From Planctomycetota bacterium (lineage in GTDB: Bacteria > Planctomycetota > UBA1135 > GCA-002686595), in assembly GCA_027623615.1 (NCBI GenBank), contig JAQBVH010000298.1:1-5192 (forward strand): 5,192 bases of DNA. The letters are read 5' to 3'. Both the position numbers and the translations under genes were made by a program. Shown piece by piece: positions 1-5,192 of this stretch. The notes below the pieces were generated by a model. It searched no databases. It was given only the letters and a program-made list of their open reading frames with translations, and had not been told where the DNA came from. Positions within the stretch are counted from its first letter, which is position 1; each line of letters begins with the position of its first letter.

Positions 1-643
1 CTACGACCTCGAGGCGGACCCGGGCGAGCAGACAAACCTGGCGGCGGCCCGCCCCGAGGTCGCGGGTCCGCTCGCCGACCTGGTCGAGGCCTGGACCGCG
101 GCCTCCCTGGGCCTCGCGGCCTCGACCGTGAACAGCCAGGACATCGACCCCGAGGTCCTCGATCAGCTCGCCAAGCTCGGCTACGCGGGTGGCGACGAGG
201 CGGACGCCGGCCCCTCCGACGGCGGCAAGCTGCCCTTGCTCGCCCGGGCCGTGCTCGAGGGTGCGGAGCGCTGGACCCTCGTCAGCCTGGAGCCTGACGA
301 GGAGGTCCCGGAAGACACGCCCCAGCGCAAGCTCGTCGCTGGCGTGCTCGTGCACGACCGCGGTCGCGCCCGCGAGGAGAACCGCGACAAGCTGCTCGAG
401 GCCCTCTACCGCGGCCTGGTCGCGGGCGTCGAACCGCCCGAGGACGCCCCCTTCCGCCCGATCTACGGCATCCGTGCCGCGCACCGCGGCCACATCTGCG
501 ACGTGCTCTGCGACTACGAGACCCGCCGCGTGCGCGTCCAGCTCGACGGCCGCGACGTGGCAGACCTGGCAACGGCGAAGGGCGCCGAGCGCATCGTGCG
601 CGAGGTGTTCGAGGCAGCGCGCGTCAAGTTCGAGTCGTTCTGA
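1..643 (+). CDS. Sulfatase (arylsulfatase family), 3' end, with extra C-terminal domain
   Basis: The gene is cut by the left edge; the first whole codon is at position 2, and 213 residues are visible before the TGA at 641-643. The first residues read YDLEADPGEQTNLA, the end-of-domain signature of type I (formylglycine) sulfatases. Residues 49-63 (DPEVLDQLAKLGYAG) match the usual sulfatase tail. The catalytic domain itself, including the Cys/Ser converted to formylglycine, lies outside the window, so substrate cannot be judged. Most sulfatases end soon after this tail. Here the frame continues through an acidic, Gly-rich linker (about 64-75) into a further domain of about 140 residues. That domain has a G-I-R motif at 156-158 followed by a CDVLCDYE segment, and resembles small uncharacterised proteins with a 'PRHGIRA...CFEC' pattern; this resemblance is from memory. 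The protein is probably exported to the periplasm or surface. The neighbouring esterase starts 20 bases downstream, suggesting one operon for polysaccharide breakdown. The sulfatase call is firm; the function of the added domain is unknown. Confidence 0.85.
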   Translation, partial: YDLEADPGEQTNLAAARPEVAGPLADLVEAWTAASLGLAASTVNSQDIDPEVLDQLAKLGYAGGDEADAGPSDGGKLPLLARAVLEGAERWTLVSLEPDEEVPEDTPQRKLVAGVLVHDRGRAREENRDKLLEALYRGLVAGVEPPEDAPFRPIYGIRAAHRGHICDVLCDYETRRVRVQLDGRDVADLATAKGAERIVREVFEAARVKFESF

Positions 644-648
644 TCAAC

Positions 649-654
649 AAGGAG
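649..654 (+). promoter_or_regulatory. Shine-Dalgarno site of the CBM48/esterase gene
   Basis: AAGGAG lies nine bases before the ATG at 664, inside the 20-base gap after the sulfatase stop. It fixes the start of the esterase gene. It is the clearest ribosome-binding site in the window; enolase has none. Confidence 0.75.
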
Positions 655-663
655 TCCCTATCG

Positions 664-897
664 ATGCTGTCCGCCCTGCTCCTCGCGCTGACCTTCTCTC
701 CGCCCGCGGACGTCCGTTTCTCGGTGGAGGCGCCGGACGGGCGCGGCCCCCTGTACCTCGCGGGGTCGTTCAACGACTGGCAGCCTGGGGACCCGAGTTG
801 GGAGCTGACCAGCGAGGAGGAGCGCTGGATCCTCAGCGTTCCCGCCGCACGGCTCGGCGACGCCCCCATCGAGTTCAAGCTGACCCGAGGTTCGTGA
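664..897 (+). CDS. N-terminal CBM48-like module of an interrupted secreted esterase
   Basis: The start is ATG 664, with AAGGAG nine bases upstream. Residues 1-15 (hydrophobic MLSALLLALTF, then SPPA) look like a short signal peptide, so the protein is likely exported. Residues 17-77 form an early-set/CBM48-like fold: VRFSVEAP strand, YLAGSFNDW (31-39), then EFKLTRGS (70-77). In related glycogen-binding or Fes-like proteins the last motif reads K-[FL]-T-R-G-S-W-[DE]-x-V-E. Here the Trp codon is TGA (895-897) and the next codons in the same frame read DSVEVSADLTDRPNR, exactly what should follow. The 77-residue product is therefore the front part of a 385-residue protein whose esterase domain continues in the same frame to 1821. 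On its own it would be an incomplete domain. Explanations are a real nonsense mutation, a sequencing or assembly error (TGG to TGA), or readthrough. The module probably positions the esterase on carbohydrate. Confidence 0.7.
   Translation: MLSALLLALTFSPPADVRFSVEAPDGRGPLYLAGSFNDWQPGDPSWELTSEEERWILSVPAARLGDAPIEFKLTRGS
895..897 (+). other. In-frame TGA at a conserved Trp position
   Basis: Codon 78 of the esterase gene is TGA between Gly-Ser and Asp-Ser-Val-Glu, where family members have Trp. The frame is open on both sides from 664 to 1821. Every other gene whose end is visible stops at TGA (641, 1819, 1839 reverse, 4312, 4644, 4711 reverse), and Trp is encoded by TGG elsewhere, so general reassignment of TGA to Trp is unlikely. 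A one-base G-to-A change explains it most simply. Confidence 0.85.
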
Positions 898-909
898 GAC
901 TCGGTCGAG

Positions 910-1821
910 GTGAGCGCCGACCTGACCGACCGCCCGAACCGGCGGCTGGCGGCCGATCTCCCCGAGGAGGTCGCCTTGACCGTGGAGGCATGGATCGACG
1001 ACCGGCCCGACTTTGTTCCCAGCAGCGCTCGCAAGAGCACGGTCACCGGACACCTGGACCTGTTCGACATCACCAGCGAGCGCCTCGAGAACACGCGCAA
1101 GCTGCGCGTCTGGTTGCCCCCCGGCTACGACGCGGAGGAGAACGCCACACGGCGCTACCCCGTGCTCTACCTCCACGACGGCCAGAACGTCTTCGATCGC
1201 GCCACCTCGTACCTGGGCACCGAATGGGAGGCCGACGAGACCGCAACCCGGCTGATCGAAGCCAAGAAGATCGAGCCGCTCCTGATCGTAGGCATCGACC
1301 ACGCCGGCGCCGCCCGCCTGGCCGAGTACAACCCGCCCTTCACAAGCAAGGGCGGCGTCGCGCACAGCGGAGATCGCTACCTGGACTTCATCACGCAGAC
1401 CGTCATGCCCGAGGTCGAGGGTCGCTATCGCGTCGAGCCGGGCCCCGAGCACACCGCCCTCGGCGGATCGTCGTACGGGGGCAACATCACGCTCTACGCG
1501 GGGATGCGCCACCCCGACAGGTTCGGCGCGCTGCTGGTCGAGTCACCGGTGTTCTGGGCCTTCGGCCCGGGCCTGATGAATCTCTGCAAGCAGCACGAAT
1601 GGACCCAGCGTGTCTTCGTCGCCAGCGGCGATTCGGAATCGAAGGAAGCCAAGGTCCAGGCCGGCTACGAGCGCGGCATGGAGGTCCTGCGCGCGACCTT
1701 TACCGCGCAGGACCTCCTGCCGAAGCGCGCGCTCTTGGTGGTCGAGCCCAAGGCCACCCACCACGAAACCTCTTGGGCCCGGCGCCTGCCCCAAGCGCTG
1801 GAGTTCTTCTACGGCCGCTGA
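910..1821 (+). CDS. EsteraseD/Fes-like alpha/beta-hydrolase domain, separated from its N-terminus by a TGA
   Basis: This is the catalytic part of the interrupted protein; numbering here counts from ATG 664. Family features of putative esterases (PF00756; enterochelin esterase Fes, feruloyl and acetylxylan esterases) are clear. These are RVWLPPGYD; the strand VLYLHDGQNVFD (167-178); the nucleophile elbow G-S-S-Y-G-G with Ser270; an acidic residue in SGDSES (Asp323 or Glu325) as the likely charge-relay acid; and T-H-H-E-T-S-W with His366 as the likely catalytic His. The domain reaches its expected end, LEFFYGR, so apart from the TGA it is intact. It probably cleaves carboxyl esters on polysaccharides or siderophores; context with a sulfatase and a CBM48 module favours polysaccharide. 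If translated separately it could start at GTG 910 (no good ribosome site) or GTG 982 (GAGGAGG at 964-970, 11 bases upstream), but would then lack a signal peptide. The esterase family is firm; whether the gene works depends on the TGA. Confidence 0.85.
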   Translation: MSADLTDRPNRRLAADLPEEVALTVEAWIDDRPDFVPSSARKSTVTGHLDLFDITSERLENTRKLRVWLPPGYDAEENATRRYPVLYLHDGQNVFDRATSYLGTEWEADETATRLIEAKKIEPLLIVGIDHAGAARLAEYNPPFTSKGGVAHSGDRYLDFITQTVMPEVEGRYRVEPGPEHTALGGSSYGGNITLYAGMRHPDRFGALLVESPVFWAFGPGLMNLCKQHEWTQRVFVASGDSESKEAKVQAGYERGMEVLRATFTAQDLLPKRALLVVEPKATHHETSWARRLPQALEFFYGR

Positions 1822-1838
1822 CTCTCCGCAGCACGGAG

Positions 1839-1841
<3 letters not shown>
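1819..1841. terminator. Possible bidirectional terminator hairpin between convergent genes
   Basis: TGACTC (1819-1824) and GAGTCA (1836-1841) form a perfect 6-bp inverted repeat around an 11-base loop. An alternative pairing extends it with CCG/CGG and a two-base bulge. It spans both stop codons: the esterase TGA at 1819-1821 and the reverse-strand TGA of the DNRLRE gene at 1839-1841. No T-run follows on either side, so this is at best a weak or non-canonical terminator. Confidence 0.35.
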
Positions 1842-4314
<2,473 letters not shown>

Positions 4315-4334
4315 GGGGACACGACCGGGGGGCC

Positions 4335-4646
4335 ATGACAGTACGAGGGGGAATCCGACGGATCCTGGGCGAGGTGCTCCATTGGGCACCCGTCTGGGTT
4401 GCGCTGCTCCTCTTCTGGCAGGTCAGCACCCTCGGACTCAAGCCCGCCCTCGCGGAGGAAGCGCGCCTGGAGCAGGAGACCCTCTCGGTCGAGGAGCGCC
4501 ACGAGCGCACCAAGACGGAGTTCGAGGCCCTCGAAGACGAGGCAGAGGCCTGGCAGGACCCGGTCTACCGGGAGCGGCGGCGGCGGATGCTGAAGTCCAG
4601 TCAGCCGAAGGCTGCCAACAAACCGGCCGGCACACCGGGGCAATGA
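4335..4646 (+). CDS. Small membrane coiled-coil protein, FtsB/DivIC-like (septum formation initiator)
   Basis: The 103-residue protein has a basic cytoplasmic N-terminus (about 1-14), one membrane helix (about 17-35, WAPVWVALLLFWQVSTLGL), and then a highly charged predicted coiled coil (about 40-73). After this comes DPVYRERRRRML (75-86), which resembles the D-P-x-Y-[IL]-E-x-x-A-R-x-x-L end of FtsB/DivIC, and a Lys/Pro/Ala-rich tail. This is the order seen in FtsB/DivIC proteins, bitopic divisome components that pair with FtsL and FtsQ at the septum. The position directly after enolase supports the call, since eno-ftsB/divIC pairs occur in Proteobacteria and Actinobacteria. The start is ATG 4335, after a G-rich stretch (4327-4332) that could act as a weak ribosome site, 20 bases from the enolase stop. 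Sequence similarity is low, as is normal for this family. The alternative is an unrelated bitopic protein. Confidence 0.65.
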   Translation: MTVRGGIRRILGEVLHWAPVWVALLLFWQVSTLGLKPALAEEARLEQETLSVEERHERTKTEFEALEDEAEAWQDPVYRERRRRMLKSSQPKAANKPAGTPGQ

Positions 4647-4710
4647 TCCGCGCCAGCGTCCACGCCGCTCCGCCTCGGACCTTGGAGTCGCGCCACCGTG
4701 AGCGCCGCGG

Positions 4711-5192
4711 TCACTTCACGAGCAACCAGACGGCCAGCCCGATCAGGCCGACCATCAGGGTGCGCTTCACCGCGTAGTACACCGTCCGGTTCCACTCCTT
4801 GGCCGCGATGAAGAAGGTCTTCAGGCGGTAGATGGCCGGGGTGACGTGGTTGAAGACCCCGACCTTCTCCTCGGCCACGTTGTTCGAGCGCGTTTGCGCT
4901 AGCACCAGGCGGCCGAAGACCTGCTGAAACCAGCGCAGCATCGGCGTGTGCACGGGCCGGTCGAAGTCAGCGAAGAGGATGATGCGGTTCTCCTCCGTGT
5001 CGTTCTTGGCCCAGTGGACGTAGGTCTCGTCGAAGACCAGGTCCTCACCGTTGCGCCAGGAATACTTGTGCCCGTCGACCCAGATCGCGCAGTCGTCGCT
5101 GTTGGGACAGACCAGGCCGAGGTGATAGCGCATCGAGAGCGCAAAGGGGTCCCGGTGCTTACCCAGCTCCGTGCCCGGCGGGAGCATCGTGA
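4711..5192 (-). CDS. LpxO-like aspartyl/asparaginyl beta-hydroxylase family protein, 5' end cut by window
   Basis: The frame is still open at the right edge. The first visible Met (5185-5187) lies inside the conserved domain, so the true start is outside. Counting from that Met, the family (PF05118) core is plain: LPPGTELGKHRDPF with iron-binding His11, MRYHLGLVCPNSDDCAIWVDG with Arg20, SWRNGEDLVFDETYVHWAKN with the second iron ligand His58, and Arg68 in ENRIILFADFDRP, the likely 2-oxoglutarate contact. The C-terminus continues with ...KEWNRTVYYAVKRTL and ends in a hydrophobic segment (about 142-158) that looks like a membrane anchor. The NSDDC-x-I-x-V-D-G run, the FDETY-x-H motif and the WNRT-x-YY-x-x-K tail followed by a membrane helix are what I recall of LpxO, which hydroxylates a lipid A acyl chain at the inner membrane using Fe(II), O2 and 2-oxoglutarate. 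A peptide-Asp/Asn hydroxylase is the alternative. It converges on the FtsB-like gene with 64 bases between them. Confidence 0.85.
   Translation of the reverse strand, partial: TMLPPGTELGKHRDPFALSMRYHLGLVCPNSDDCAIWVDGHKYSWRNGEDLVFDETYVHWAKNDTEENRIILFADFDRPVHTPMLRWFQQVFGRLVLAQTRSNNVAEEKVGVFNHVTPAIYRLKTFFIAAKEWNRTVYYAVKRTLMVGLIGLAVWLLVK

Noticed and set aside
895..897. TGA reassigned to Trp across the genome
   Set aside because: All six visible gene ends in the window use TGA as stop, and Trp is coded by TGG throughout.
885..904. CCGAG...CTCGG inverted repeat around the in-frame TGA, as a possible SECIS-like or readthrough hairpin
   Set aside because: It is only five base pairs with a 10-base loop holding the stop itself. 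A bacterial SECIS follows the TGA, and family alignment calls for Trp, not selenocysteine or Cys.
658..1512. Long minus-strand open frame opposite the CBM48/esterase gene
   Set aside because: Its composition is that of an antisense shadow; the plus strand has clear domain and catalytic motifs in one frame.
4698..4714. GTGA...TCAC repeat in the gap between the FtsB-like and LpxO-like genes as a terminator
   Set aside because: It is only four base pairs, with no extended stem and no T-run; the 64-base gap shows no convincing element.

Overview
The window is a GC-rich, gene-dense piece of bacterial chromosome. It most resembles a member of the Planctomycetota, possibly near the Saltatorellus/Poly30-type lineages. 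This placement is inferred from the kinds of secreted proteins present: a sulfatase, a CBM48-type esterase, and a DNRLRE-type protein with a C-terminal domain ending in a 'G-S-T-W-x-F-Q-Y ... L-x-V-T-F' pattern that I associate with planctomycete exported proteins. No rRNA or other phylogenetic marker confirms it. I see no mobile element, CRISPR array, tRNA or rRNA.

Layout. (1) Positions 1-643 (+) hold the 3' end of a sulfatase gene, whose protein carries an extra C-terminal domain of about 140 residues. (2) After 20 bases and a clear AAGGAG ribosome-binding site comes a secreted two-domain protein, a CBM48-like module plus an EsteraseD/Fes-like alpha/beta-hydrolase, at 664-1821 (+). Its frame is broken by one TGA at 895-897, at a position where relatives carry Trp. 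(3) Convergent to it, with only 17 bases between the stop codons, is an exported DNRLRE-domain protein at 1839-2915 (-). (4) A 130-base divergent gap contains two adjacent small palindromes and a possible -10 element. (5) Enolase (eno, 3046-4314, +) follows, then after 20 bases a small membrane/coiled-coil protein resembling FtsB/DivIC (4335-4646, +). (6) At the right edge, convergent, is the 3' part of an LpxO-like, membrane-anchored Fe(II)/2-oxoglutarate hydroxylase (4711-5192, -).

How the genes fit together. The sulfatase and esterase probably form one operon for breaking down external sulfated or esterified polysaccharide, a common planctomycete lifestyle. The DNRLRE protein is probably another surface or secreted protein. 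Enolase plus the FtsB-like protein repeats the eno-ftsB/divIC pairing known in several other phyla. The LpxO-like enzyme suggests outer-membrane lipid modification.

I see no obviously new multi-gene system. The items most worth a second look are the TGA-interrupted esterase, the sulfatase C-terminal fusion, the FtsB-like gene in a lineage known for unusual cell division, and a possibly leaderless enolase.
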